A stretch of DNA of 64,000 nucleotides from positions 1,612,001 through 1,676,000 of the forward strand of contig OZ245840.1 of NCBI GenBank assembly GCA_965228775.1, read 5' to 3'. Position numbers and translations under genes: made by a program. How positions within the stretch are numbered: position 1 is the stretch's first letter; every line of letters starts with the position of its first letter. Below the pieces are notes generated by a model. The model had not been told where the DNA came from and made no database searches. It saw nothing but the letters and a program-made list of their open reading frames with translations. This document shows, one piece after another, positions 32,826 to 41,089 of this stretch. This DNA comes from JANQMY01 sp965228775. Its GTDB lineage: Bacteria > Pseudomonadota > Alphaproteobacteria > JANQMY01.

Positions 32826-33635
32826 CTAATTGTTTTCCACCAGCCCATGATTGAGCGGCCCGTGCCCCTGCCCGATGCCGGGCGCAAGACGGATCGCTTC
32901 ATGCACGTAATCGCGGGCGCGCGCAACGGCGTCCCGCAGCTCCATACCCTGGGCCAGACCCGTTGCGACGGCGGACGCAAGCGTACATCCCGTGCCGTGC
33001 GTGTGCACCGTCTCAAGGCGCGGTGACGAAAAGACCTCAATCGTTTCCTTCGTCGCCAGCACATCGAAGAGTTCATCCCCGGGCAAATGTCCACCCTTTA
33101 GCAAGACGGCCTCACAATCGAATTCCAACAGATCTCCTGCGGCGTTTTTCATTTGGGCAAGAGAAGTGATTTCCAGCTCCAGCAATTGCTCCGCTTCCGG
33201 AATATTTGGTGTAACCAATGTCGCATCGGGCATGAGCATGGTTTTGAGCGCGCCGATCGCGTCATCTGGTGTCAGCGTAGACCCACCCTTCGCCGTCATA
33301 ACCGGATCGACCACCAAGGCGGCCTCGCTGCCATGTTCGTCAATCGCTTTCGCTACGGTTTCGATGATCTCCGCCGACGGCAACATGCCCGTCTTGATCG
33401 CATCCGCGCCAATATCGGTCAGAACCGCTTCGATCTGAGAAGCCACAATATCGCTGGGAACCGGCATCACATCGGATACGCCCGTCGTGTTTTGGACCGT
33501 CAGCGCCGTGATGGCCGAGGCGCCGTACCCGCCAAGCATGGTAATGGTCTTAATATCGCCTTGGATGCCCGCACCACCGCCGGAATCCGATCCGGCAATG
33601 GTCAGCACACGTCCTTGGAAGGGAACTTTGGTCAA
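32826..33635 (-). CDS. thiD: Hydroxymethylpyrimidine/phosphomethylpyrimidine kinase
   Basis: A 269-residue ThiD of the ribokinase fold. It has VLTIAGSDSGGGAGIQGDIKTITMLGGYGASAITALTVQNT (substrate and lid region), VVDPVMTAKGGSTL (the conserved VxDPVM), and KGGHLPGDELFDVLATKE. The C-terminal HTHGTGCTLASAVATGLAQG has the anion hole and catalytic Asp region of the family. Here the usual Asp/Cys position reads GTGCT. It phosphorylates HMP and HMP-P in thiamine synthesis. It overlaps glmM by 4 bp and ends the ftsH-folP-glmM-thiD run. thiE is at 55.5 kb. Confidence 0.93.
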   Translation of the reverse strand: MTKVPFQGRVLTIAGSDSGGGAGIQGDIKTITMLGGYGASAITALTVQNTTGVSDVMPVPSDIVASQIEAVLTDIGADAIKTGMLPSAEIIETVAKAIDEHGSEAALVVDPVMTAKGGSTLTPDDAIGALKTMLMPDATLVTPNIPEAEQLLELEITSLAQMKNAAGDLLEFDCEAVLLKGGHLPGDELFDVLATKETIEVFSSPRLETVHTHGTGCTLASAVATGLAQGMELRDAVARARDYVHEAIRLAPGIGQGHGPLNHGLVENN

Positions 33636-34978
33636 GCGCAGGCCTGTTCCAGCACGGTCACAATGTCACCCACCACTGCCTTGACCATGGCTTCGTCATC
33701 GCCTTCCGCCATGACGCGGATCAACGGTTCCGTGCCCGATTTGCGGATCACCAAGCGGCCACTGTTGCCAAGGCGCGCTTTACCGTCCTCGATCACTTTT
33801 TTGACGCTATCTTCTTCCAGTGGCTGGCCTTGCTTGTAGCGCACATTTTCCAGAAGCTGCGGCACAGGATCGAACAGATTGAGGATTTCACTAGCTTGCC
33901 GCCCGCTGCCGGCGATGACCGCCAGCACTTGCAGCGCCGCGATCAGACCATCGCCCGTGGTGGTAAAATCGCTCAAGATAATATGGCCGGACTGTTCACC
34001 GCCCACATTGTATCCGCCTTGACGCATGCGCTCGACCACATAACGGTCGCCAACTTGCGTGCGTTCGAAATTGAGCTTCATGCCATTGATAAACCGTTCA
34101 AGGCCCAAATTGGACATGACGGTACCGACAATACCATCCGCAGACAGAATACCTTCTTCCGCCCAGGATTTGGTCACAAGGCCCATGAGCTGGTCGCCAT
34201 CCACCAGGCGCCCTTGCTCATCTGAAATCAGAACCCGGTCCGCATCGCCGTCGAGCGCGATGCCAAGGTCCGCGCGCGTTTCGCGGACTTTCTGGCACAT
34301 GGATTGGGTGGAGGTGGACCCGCAATCAAGATTGATGTTGAGACCGTTTGGCTCGACACCAATGGGAATAACTTCGGCCCCTAGCTCCCAAAGCACCGCC
34401 GGCGCTACTTTGTAGGCCGCGCCATTGGCGCAGTCGACCACAATGCGCAACCCGTCAAGGCGCAGATTTTTCGGGAAAGTACGCTTGGCAAATTCGATAT
34501 AGCGCGCTTGGGCATCATCGATACGTTTGGCGCGTCCGATTTCTTTCGACGCCGCCAGACCATCGTCCAGATTGCCGTCCATAAGCGCTTCGATTTCGAT
34601 TTCCACGGAATCGGACAGCTTGTAGCCGTCGGGCCCAAAGAGCTTGATGCCATTGTCATGGAATGCGTTATGGGAGGCTGAAATCATAACCCCTAGATCG
34701 GCCCGCAATGAGCGGGTCAGCATGGCAACCGCCGGTGTGGGCAGCGGCCCAAACAGAAACACATCCATGCCCGCCGACGTGAACCCGCCGGTCAGGGCAT
34801 ATTCAATCATGTAGCCGGAAAGCCGCGTATCCTTGCCGATCACCACCCGGTGGCGATGGTCGCCGCGCTTGAAGTAGCGCCCGGCGGCATGCCCTACCCT
34901 CAAGGCGGTTTCTGCCGTCATGGGGCTTGCGTTGGCCTTGCCGCGGATCCCGTCGGTTCCGAAATATTTGCGGGTCAT
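33632..34978 (-). CDS. glmM: Phosphoglucosamine mutase
   Basis: The 448-residue enzyme converts glucosamine-6-phosphate to glucosamine-1-phosphate for peptidoglycan and LPS. It has an N-terminal YFGTDGIRGKAN, catalytic phosphoserine in GVMISASHNAFHDNGIKLFGPDG (Ser near 101), metal loop IALDGDADRVLISDEQG, sugar loop GGEQSGHIIL, and phosphate-binding RKSGTEPLIRVMAEG. All motifs are intact. It overlaps folP upstream and thiD downstream by 4 bp each, so the three are coupled. Confidence 0.95.
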   Translation of the reverse strand: MTRKYFGTDGIRGKANASPMTAETALRVGHAAGRYFKRGDHRHRVVIGKDTRLSGYMIEYALTGGFTSAGMDVFLFGPLPTPAVAMLTRSLRADLGVMISASHNAFHDNGIKLFGPDGYKLSDSVEIEIEALMDGNLDDGLAASKEIGRAKRIDDAQARYIEFAKRTFPKNLRLDGLRIVVDCANGAAYKVAPAVLWELGAEVIPIGVEPNGLNINLDCGSTSTQSMCQKVRETRADLGIALDGDADRVLISDEQGRLVDGDQLMGLVTKSWAEEGILSADGIVGTVMSNLGLERFINGMKLNFERTQVGDRYVVERMRQGGYNVGGEQSGHIILSDFTTTGDGLIAALQVLAVIAGSGRQASEILNLFDPVPQLLENVRYKQGQPLEEDSVKKVIEDGKARLGNSGRLVIRKSGTEPLIRVMAEGDDEAMVKAVVGDIVTVLEQACA

Positions 34979-35856
34979 CCCTCTATTCCCTCTCCCGCCG
35001 CAACCTCAAGCCCCGATGGGTCTTGAACCGGCGGTAACTGTCCCAAAGCAGACCACACTTTCAAGCCGTCGCGCAATGCGGCCGGGTCGTGTGTACGGAT
35101 AAATTCGCTGCCTTGCGCCGTCACAAAAAGCTCCGATGCCAAACTGGCCGCCGCCATTTCCGTCAAAGGCCGTCCCGTAACCTTTCGCAAAAACGATTTG
35201 CGCGACACGGAAACCAGGATCGGCAAGTCATAACGGCTGCGCAGGCGGCCCAAATTCCGCAAGACTTCAAACGACACATTCATATCCGTGCCCAGAAAGA
35301 AGCCCATTCCCGGGTCCAAAATAAGGCGGCGTCGGTTAACACCTGCTTTTTCAAGCGCCGCCACGCGATCGTCAAAGAAACGCTCGATACGGCCCCAGAT
35401 TTCGCCAGGGCTGGTTTCCACCAAGGTGGCCGGCCCGCGCTGCTGCACCGCGTGCATCACCACCAGCTTGGTCTCTGCATCGGCCAGCTCGGAATAGAAA
35501 TCCGGGTCCGCGAACCCCTGAATATCGTTGAGGTAAGCGACCCCATGGTGCAAGGAAAAGCGCTGGGTTTCGGTTTGGAAAGTATCGATGGAGACCGGAA
35601 TCTTGGCCTCCGCGAAGGCGCGCACCACCGGTGTGATTCGCGCAATCTCTTCGTCGGCGCTCACGGGTTTCGAGTTGGGGTGACTGGACGCAGGGCCGAT
35701 ATCCAGCACGTCGGCACCGGCTTCGATCAGGCCATGGCCATGGGCGACCGCCTTATCGAAGTCGAGATAACGCCCGCCATCCGAAAACGAATCTTCAGTG
35801 ATATTCAGTATGCCAAATATCTGGGGATACGGCACACTGTTTGCCCCGTCAGCCAT
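34975..35856 (-). CDS. folP: Dihydropteroate synthase of the Sul (sulfonamide-insensitive) lineage
   Basis: DHPS joins p-aminobenzoate to the pterin pyrophosphate in folate synthesis. I prefer ATG 35856 (293 residues), since the frame upstream begins with GTG inside ftsH. The signatures follow Sul1/Sul2 rather than ordinary FolP: GILNITEDSFSDGG (15-28), IGPASSHPNSKPVS (53-66), SIDTFQTETQRF (89-100), YLNDIQGFADP (108-118), LVVMHAVQQRGPAT (131-144), LDPGMGFFLG (180-189) and LVSVSRKSFL (214-223). As I recall them, Sul1 has TEDSF, GPAASHPD, SIDSFQPETQRY, YLNDIQGFPDP, LDPGMGFFLS and VSVSRKSFLG. It sits between ftsH and glmM, its normal chromosomal place, so it is probably the housekeeping enzyme. 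Confidence 0.9.
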   Translation of the reverse strand: MADGANSVPYPQIFGILNITEDSFSDGGRYLDFDKAVAHGHGLIEAGADVLDIGPASSHPNSKPVSADEEIARITPVVRAFAEAKIPVSIDTFQTETQRFSLHHGVAYLNDIQGFADPDFYSELADAETKLVVMHAVQQRGPATLVETSPGEIWGRIERFFDDRVAALEKAGVNRRRLILDPGMGFFLGTDMNVSFEVLRNLGRLRSRYDLPILVSVSRKSFLRKVTGRPLTEMAAASLASELFVTAQGSEFIRTHDPAALRDGLKVWSALGQLPPVQDPSGLEVAAGEGIEG

Positions 35857-35881
35857 TTGTTGCGCCCCGCCGGTTTGCGGA

Positions 35882-37807
35882 TCAGCCCGGCTGTGGCTCC
35901 GGATTGCCGCCGATGCCACCCGTGTTGGGTTTGCCGGCGCTCGGCACTGCCGAGGTCGGAGGAGGCGTCACGTCCGGCTCATCAAAGACATCACGGTCGG
36001 GCTTCTCGCCCCGCAACAGCCCCATGATTTCGTCGCCGGACAGGGTCTCATATTCCAGAAGCCCTTTGGCGAGGGAGTGGAGGTCATCGATCCGCTCGGT
36101 CAGAATCGTCCGTGCACTGTCATATCCCGACTGAACCAGACGCTTGATTTCCGTATCGATCTTGCGTGCGGTTTCTTCGGACATGTTCTGTTGGCGCGAC
36201 ACCGAATGGCCCAGGAAAACTTCTTCCTGATTGTCGCCATAGGCGAGCGGCCCCAGCTCTTCACTCAAGCCCCATTGGGTGACCATGGCACGGGCCAGGT
36301 TCGTTGCCTGTTTGATGTCAGACGACGCACCCGAGGTAACCTTGTCGTAACCGAAGATCAATTCTTCGGCGACGCGGCCGCCCATCATGATCGCAAGTTC
36401 TGATGTCATCTGCTCGCGCGATTTGGACAATTGGTCCGCTTCCGGCAATTGCATGACCATGCCCAACGCACGGCCGCGCGGGATGATCGTCGCCTTATGT
36501 ACCGGATGGGCAGCAGGCACGTTCATCGCCACAAGGGCGTGGCCGCCTTCGTGATAAGCCGTCAGCTTCTTTTCTTCTTCGGACATGACCATGGAGCGCC
36601 GCTCGGAGCCCATGAGCACCTTGTCTTTGGCTTCCTCGAATTCGGCCATCGTCACAAGACGTTTATTACGCCGTGCCGCCAGCAAGGCTGCTTCATTCAC
36701 CAGGTTCGCAAGATCAGCACCGGAGAAGCCCGGCGTGCCCCGCGCGATCACGCGCACATCGACGCCTTGCGCCACGGAGATCTTCTTGACGTGAACCTTC
36801 AAGATCTTTTCGCGGCCGATGATGTCCGGGTTCGGCACCACCACCTGACGGTCGAAACGGCCGGGACGCAGTAGCGCCGGGTCCAGAACATCCGGGCGGT
36901 TTGTGGCCGCGATGAGGATTACGCCCTCATTGGCTTCGAAACCGTCCATCTCCACCAGCAACTGGTTGAGCGTTTGTTCCCGTTCGTCATTACCGCCGCC
37001 AAGGCCTGCGCCACGATGGCGGCCAACGGCGTCGATCTCGTCAATGAAGATGATGCAAGGGGCATTCTTTTTCGCTTGCTCGAACATGTCGCGCACACGG
37101 CTTGCACCCACGCCAACGAACATTTCCACAAAGTCCGAACCGGAGATCGTGAAGAACGGCACATTGGCTTCACCGGCGATGGCACGTGCCAGTAGCGTCT
37201 TACCTGTACCAGGAGGGCCCACCAGCAACGCCCCTTTCGGAATGCGGCCGCCAAGGCGCTGGAATTTCTGTGGATCACGCAGGAACTCAACAATCTCCTG
37301 CAGCTCTTCCTTCGCTTCATCAATGCCGGCAACATCGTCAAACGTGACGCGGCCATGGCGTTCGGTCAGCAACTTGGCTTTCGACTTGCCAAAGCCCATG
37401 GCTTTTCCACCACCTGCCTGCATTTGGCGCATGAAGAAGATCCACACCGCGATCAGCAGCAGCATCGGGAACCATTGCAGCAGCACGCCCAGCAGCGACG
37501 GCACACGCTCGTCATCCGGCGCGGCACTGATTTCGACACCTTTTTCGGTCAAGCGGTTTACAAGCTGCGGATCGTCAGGCGCATAGGTCTGATACTGCTG
37601 TTCGTCGTTCCGAAGCGTATACGCAAGACGCTTGCCCTGAATATTGACCGTGTCGACCGAGCCCTTTTCCACATGTTCCAAGAACTGGGAGTAGCTCTCA
37701 GGCTTATTCGGGGTCGGCCGGCTCTGTTCGCCCTGGAACAGCTGAAACAGCGCCACGAGCAGCAAAGCGATGATGACCCAAAGGGCGAAATTGCGGAAAT
37801 TGTTCAC
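35882..37807 (-). CDS. ftsH: ATP-dependent zinc metalloprotease FtsH
   Basis: The 641-residue protein has two N-terminal membrane spans (about 7-25 and 102-122) around a periplasmic domain. The AAA+ module follows: GALLVGPPGTGKTLLARAIAGEA (Walker A near 198), IIFIDEIDAVGRHRG (Walker B), and the second region of homology ATNRPDVLDPALLRPGRFDRQ. The M41 protease carries the zinc motif TAYHEGGHALVAM near 420; HEGGH rather than HEAGH is common in alphaproteobacteria. A Pro/Gly tail ends it. It degrades LpxC, sigma-32 homologues and damaged membrane proteins. It begins about 120 bp downstream of tilS on the same strand. Confidence 0.95.
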   Translation of the reverse strand: MNNFRNFALWVIIALLLVALFQLFQGEQSRPTPNKPESYSQFLEHVEKGSVDTVNIQGKRLAYTLRNDEQQYQTYAPDDPQLVNRLTEKGVEISAAPDDERVPSLLGVLLQWFPMLLLIAVWIFFMRQMQAGGGKAMGFGKSKAKLLTERHGRVTFDDVAGIDEAKEELQEIVEFLRDPQKFQRLGGRIPKGALLVGPPGTGKTLLARAIAGEANVPFFTISGSDFVEMFVGVGASRVRDMFEQAKKNAPCIIFIDEIDAVGRHRGAGLGGGNDEREQTLNQLLVEMDGFEANEGVILIAATNRPDVLDPALLRPGRFDRQVVVPNPDIIGREKILKVHVKKISVAQGVDVRVIARGTPGFSGADLANLVNEAALLAARRNKRLVTMAEFEEAKDKVLMGSERRSMVMSEEEKKLTAYHEGGHALVAMNVPAAHPVHKATIIPRGRALGMVMQLPEADQLSKSREQMTSELAIMMGGRVAEELIFGYDKVTSGASSDIKQATNLARAMVTQWGLSEELGPLAYGDNQEEVFLGHSVSRQQNMSEETARKIDTEIKRLVQSGYDSARTILTERIDDLHSLAKGLLEYETLSGDEIMGLLRGEKPDRDVFDEPDVTPPPTSAVPSAGKPNTGGIGGNPEPQPG

Positions 37808-37926
37808 GTAGAAAGCCTCTCGACAGCCTAGGGGGCGTCTCGTCGTTTGTAGTTGATAATTATTCCAAACTTGTACCGACTAAACATAGTAAAGCTATTT
37901 GAGTTTACCAGTGGTCAAATCTTTGC

Positions 37927-39285
37927 CTAAACCTGTTCCAAGCCCGACAAACGCCTGAAAACTGCGGAAAATTGATTTGTCTCGCCCGTTTGGCCGGCAT
38001 CAAAGCCCAGATGCGGCGCTGCGATGACCTTGTGATCTAGCCATAGGGCGGGGACGGTTAGGCACACCTCGTAAGGTAAAGATGTTTCTACCAAAGATTT
38101 GACCTGTTGCCATCCCTCTTCCGCCAAGACTTTGACCGTAAATGGCCCCCCGTGAGCTCTTTCGGTGAGAGTGACGTCAAACCGGTTGTCAAAAATGGCC
38201 TGGCCACCCGGCCGGAGCGCCGCCACGCTGTCCCTAGCGGCCGCGAGCTCCCGATGGACAAGAAGCGCGGTGCCAGCTGCCTCCCCGGCGAGCCCCGCCG
38301 GCGCAGGCGCAAAACGGCATCCGGCCAGCGTCGCGCCATTGCCTAACGAACCCGCCAGAATCGACTCATAGACCCGTTGAAGCCGGTCAAACCGGGGGCG
38401 GTATGGGTTGCCGCCCACATCGCGGCAGACATCGGCCAGCACACGTAAGCCGATTTCACGAGGGTCCCCTTTCAGCGGGACCGGATCGAGGATCACAAAT
38501 CCAGCCTCATGCGGACGGACAGCACGACTGGCGAGTTCTTGCGCAAAATGATCGAGCGCGGACTTGGCCGTCGCCATTCGGTCCGCCGTGGCGGAAAGGC
38601 GTTCGACCGTTAGACCGTCTTCGGCGAGCGCCCGCATAATATTCCGCATACGGACACGGGCAAACTGTTCGTTGCTGTTACTGGGATCTTCAATCCAGGA
38701 GATTCCAGCAGTCCGCAACGTGGCCTCTAGCCGCGCCTTCCGAATCGTCAAAAACGGCCGGACCAAGTATACACCTTGTGCATTCGTCACCGGCATCATG
38801 GCAGCAAGGCCATCGACGCCACTGCCGCGCGCCAGTCTTAGCAAAAACGTTTCCGCCTGATCATCCAAAGTGTGCGCCACCATCAGATAACGCACATGGT
38901 GTTCACGGCACCAGCGCGTCATCAGTTCATAGCGTGCTTCTCTGGCGGCGGCCTGAATATCACTGGCCGGTTTGTCGCCAGTCCATCTCAGCGTTGCGTG
39001 TGCAAAGCCCAGCTTATGAGCCAAGGCTTCTACCTGCCGGGCTTCATCGGCGGCTTCTGCCCGAAGTCCATGATCGACGGTGAGCAGTGTGACCTGCCGG
39101 TTTCGCAGTGAAATCGCACTTAAGAGAAAAGCGAGCGCTGTGCTATCGGCACCGCCGGACACGGCAACTGCAACGGGTCCGGACAATACGCCGTCAAAAT
39201 GCGGTATTTCAAAGAGCGTGCGAAATTCTTCAGCCGTTACGGGTGCGGCATCGTTTGTGACACTGGCCGCCGCATCACCGGTCAT
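37927..39285 (-). CDS. tilS: tRNA(Ile)-lysidine synthase
   Basis: A 452-residue PP-loop ATPase with VAVSGGADSTALAFLLSA (ATP loop, near residue 40), DHGLRAEAADEA, and VRYLMVAHTLDDQAETFLLRLARGSGVDGLAAM. It converts the wobble cytidine of tRNA-Ile(CAU) to lysidine, so it reads AUA. Downstream parts (about 215-450) correspond to the substrate-recognition domains but are divergent, as usual in alphaproteobacteria. It overlaps cpoB by 4 bp and lies between the tol-pal block and ftsH. Confidence 0.92.
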   Translation of the reverse strand: MTGDAAASVTNDAAPVTAEEFRTLFEIPHFDGVLSGPVAVAVSGGADSTALAFLLSAISLRNRQVTLLTVDHGLRAEAADEARQVEALAHKLGFAHATLRWTGDKPASDIQAAAREARYELMTRWCREHHVRYLMVAHTLDDQAETFLLRLARGSGVDGLAAMMPVTNAQGVYLVRPFLTIRKARLEATLRTAGISWIEDPSNSNEQFARVRMRNIMRALAEDGLTVERLSATADRMATAKSALDHFAQELASRAVRPHEAGFVILDPVPLKGDPREIGLRVLADVCRDVGGNPYRPRFDRLQRVYESILAGSLGNGATLAGCRFAPAPAGLAGEAAGTALLVHRELAAARDSVAALRPGGQAIFDNRFDVTLTERAHGGPFTVKVLAEEGWQQVKSLVETSLPYEVCLTVPALWLDHKVIAAPHLGFDAGQTGETNQFSAVFRRLSGLEQV

Positions 39286-40268
39286 TTACAGCCGGCTTTT
39301 TTACGCTCCCGCTTTGCCGTGTTCAGGACCGATTGCCGAACTTTCGGAAATTCGGACTTGATGGATTTGAGAGCGCTGCAGCCGTCTTTCGTCTCACCCA
39401 AATTGATCAGGCTAAGACCGAGTTTCAACATGGCATCGGGTGCCTTGTCGCTTTTTTTGTACTTCTGCACACCGGTCAGGAAAGCCTGAGCCGCTTCCCG
39501 GTAAAGCCGCCGTGCATAATAGGACTCACCCAGCCAATACTGCGCATTGCCCGCATACTGACTATCCGGATAGTTACCAAGGAAGGCTTTGAGCGCCGCT
39601 TCACCACCCGCATAGTCACCGCGATACAAGAGGTCATACGCCGCTTTGTATTGATCTTCTTCAGATTGGGGCAATGCGGATGTGGAAGATGTTCTCAACG
39701 TACCAAGGTTACCGGCTGGCGTGGGACCGGACGCCACTTCAACACTTTTCGGTTTTTGTACCGTGGATACAGGCGGATTGGCCGGGCGCTGGCTTGCCCC
39801 ACTGCTGGCAACGGGCGCGCCACCGCCGCCCCCTTCCAATGCCTGCAAGCGATATTCCACATCGCCCGCCAAGCGGTCCATTCGCTCCGTAGACTGGCGA
39901 ATATCAAAATTGATCTGTTCAAGCTGACCGGTCAAACGGCGCAGCGTTGCCTCGAACTCGTCCATGCGGACGGACAGGCGGCCTGCAACCGTGTCACTAA
40001 CGGAACCATCGTCTTCAAACGGAACACTGCGCGGTCCGTTTTCATAATATTCACGCTGCAGATCCAGAAAATCCCGTTCCAATCGTTCAAGCCGCTCCTG
40101 CAAGGATACGGTGCCCTCAGGCGCGGGGACCGATGTTTGGGGCGGCAACGTATCCGCAAAGCTCTGTGCGAAGACGGGTTGCCATGCGAGCAGGGCCGTC
40201 ATACCCGCGGCGCAAGCGATGGCCGGCAAAAACCGTTTGCCCGTGTGATGATGAAAAAACGAAATCAT
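39282..40268 (-). CDS. cpoB: Cell division coordinator CpoB (YbgF)
   Basis: The 328-residue periplasmic protein has a signal peptide (to about residue 36, AWQPVFAQS) and an N-terminal coiled-coil trimerisation region (SLQERLERLERDFLDLQREYYENG and MDEFEATLRRLTGQLEQINFDIRQSTERMDRL). A variable Ser/Pro linker leads to C-terminal TPR repeats (YKAAYDLLYRGDYAGGEAALKAFLGNYPDSQYAGNAQYWLGESYYARRLYREAAQAFL). CpoB links Tol-Pal to PBP1B at division. It is the last gene of the tol-pal cluster and overlaps tilS by 4 bp, though a terminator separates it from pal. Confidence 0.93.
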   Translation of the reverse strand: MISFFHHHTGKRFLPAIACAAGMTALLAWQPVFAQSFADTLPPQTSVPAPEGTVSLQERLERLERDFLDLQREYYENGPRSVPFEDDGSVSDTVAGRLSVRMDEFEATLRRLTGQLEQINFDIRQSTERMDRLAGDVEYRLQALEGGGGGAPVASSGASQRPANPPVSTVQKPKSVEVASGPTPAGNLGTLRTSSTSALPQSEEDQYKAAYDLLYRGDYAGGEAALKAFLGNYPDSQYAGNAQYWLGESYYARRLYREAAQAFLTGVQKYKKSDKAPDAMLKLGLSLINLGETKDGCSALKSIKSEFPKVRQSVLNTAKRERKKAGCK

Positions 40269-40370
40269 TTCTATCTGTCACCCTATCTTCAACTGAAGCG
40301 GATTTTCATACCCGGCAACTTGGCCAAAATTGAGGCACGCCTTACCCGTCCCAAAGGCGCGGAACAAACG

Positions 40371-40401
40371 CAAAAAGGGCGCCTAAAAAGGCGCCCTTAA
40401 A
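40371..40401 (-). terminator. Rho-independent terminator between pal and cpoB
   Basis: Perfect 10-bp stem AAGGGCGCCT / AGGCGCCCTT with a 4-nt loop, followed on the minus strand by TTTTT. It lies about 57 bp after the pal stop and upstream of cpoB. It can reduce cpoB-tilS transcription relative to pal. The stem has an A/T-rich flank on both sides, so it may also work in the other direction. Confidence 0.8.
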
Positions 40402-40457
40402 ATTCGATAAAAACGATTAAGAATTGGCTAACCGTTTACAGATCGTTATCGGCCGTA

Positions 40458-40943
40458 TTAGGAGCCGACAGCGCCACCTGTCAGAGCGGTGGTACCGTTC
40501 CGGTTTTGAGACCAGCATTCTTCTGTCGAAGCACCGCAAGTCGGCGCATCCTTACCGAAGGAAATCGTTTCCAAGCGAGATGGATCAATTCCCTGACTGA
40601 TCAGGTAATCGCGTACGGCGCTTGCCCGGCGGTCACCGAGAGCCAAGTTGTATTCGCGCGTACCGCGTTCGTCGCAATTGCCTTCGACGCGAACTGTGGT
40701 GGACGGCCATTGCTGCATCCACTGAGCTTGCTTTTGCAATTGAGCGCGTGCAGCTGAGTCGAGGCTATAGCTGTCCAGCGCGAAATAAACGCGATTGCCT
40801 ACATTTTGTTCAAGGTCGGCGGCAGACCCCGGCACGATATCGCTGCCACCAGTATTTGTTGCTTCGGTTGAGGCACAGGCTGCTAAAAACATCATCGCGA
40901 ACAAGACTGCGATGTGATTGACCCCAAAGAGTTTACGGCTCAT
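40458..40943 (-). CDS. pal: Peptidoglycan-associated lipoprotein Pal
   Basis: The 161-residue lipoprotein has the lipobox FLAACAST (Cys near residue 23). A short linker leads to an OmpA-type peptidoglycan-binding domain: VYFALDSYSLDSAARAQLQKQAQWMQQWPSTTVRVEGNCDERGTREYNLALGDRRASAVRDYLISQGID. Two cysteines near the end (DAPTCGASTEECWSQNRN) match the Pal family C-terminus. It anchors the outer membrane to peptidoglycan and works with TolB. It is 146 bp downstream of tolB. Confidence 0.95.
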   Translation of the reverse strand: MSRKLFGVNHIAVLFAMMFLAACASTEATNTGGSDIVPGSAADLEQNVGNRVYFALDSYSLDSAARAQLQKQAQWMQQWPSTTVRVEGNCDERGTREYNLALGDRRASAVRDYLISQGIDPSRLETISFGKDAPTCGASTEECWSQNRNGTTALTGGAVGS

Positions 40944-41089
40944 TGAAAATTACTCCATTGCTGCACATTGGTTGGATTGGGCGACTTCGAATACACCGTA
41001 ATGTTGGCCACTTCGCCAGGAGATGCGCCCCCGTTTATCTCAAGGCTTTCCCAGTCTGTGATATGATTCTGCACTTTAACCTTACAAAT

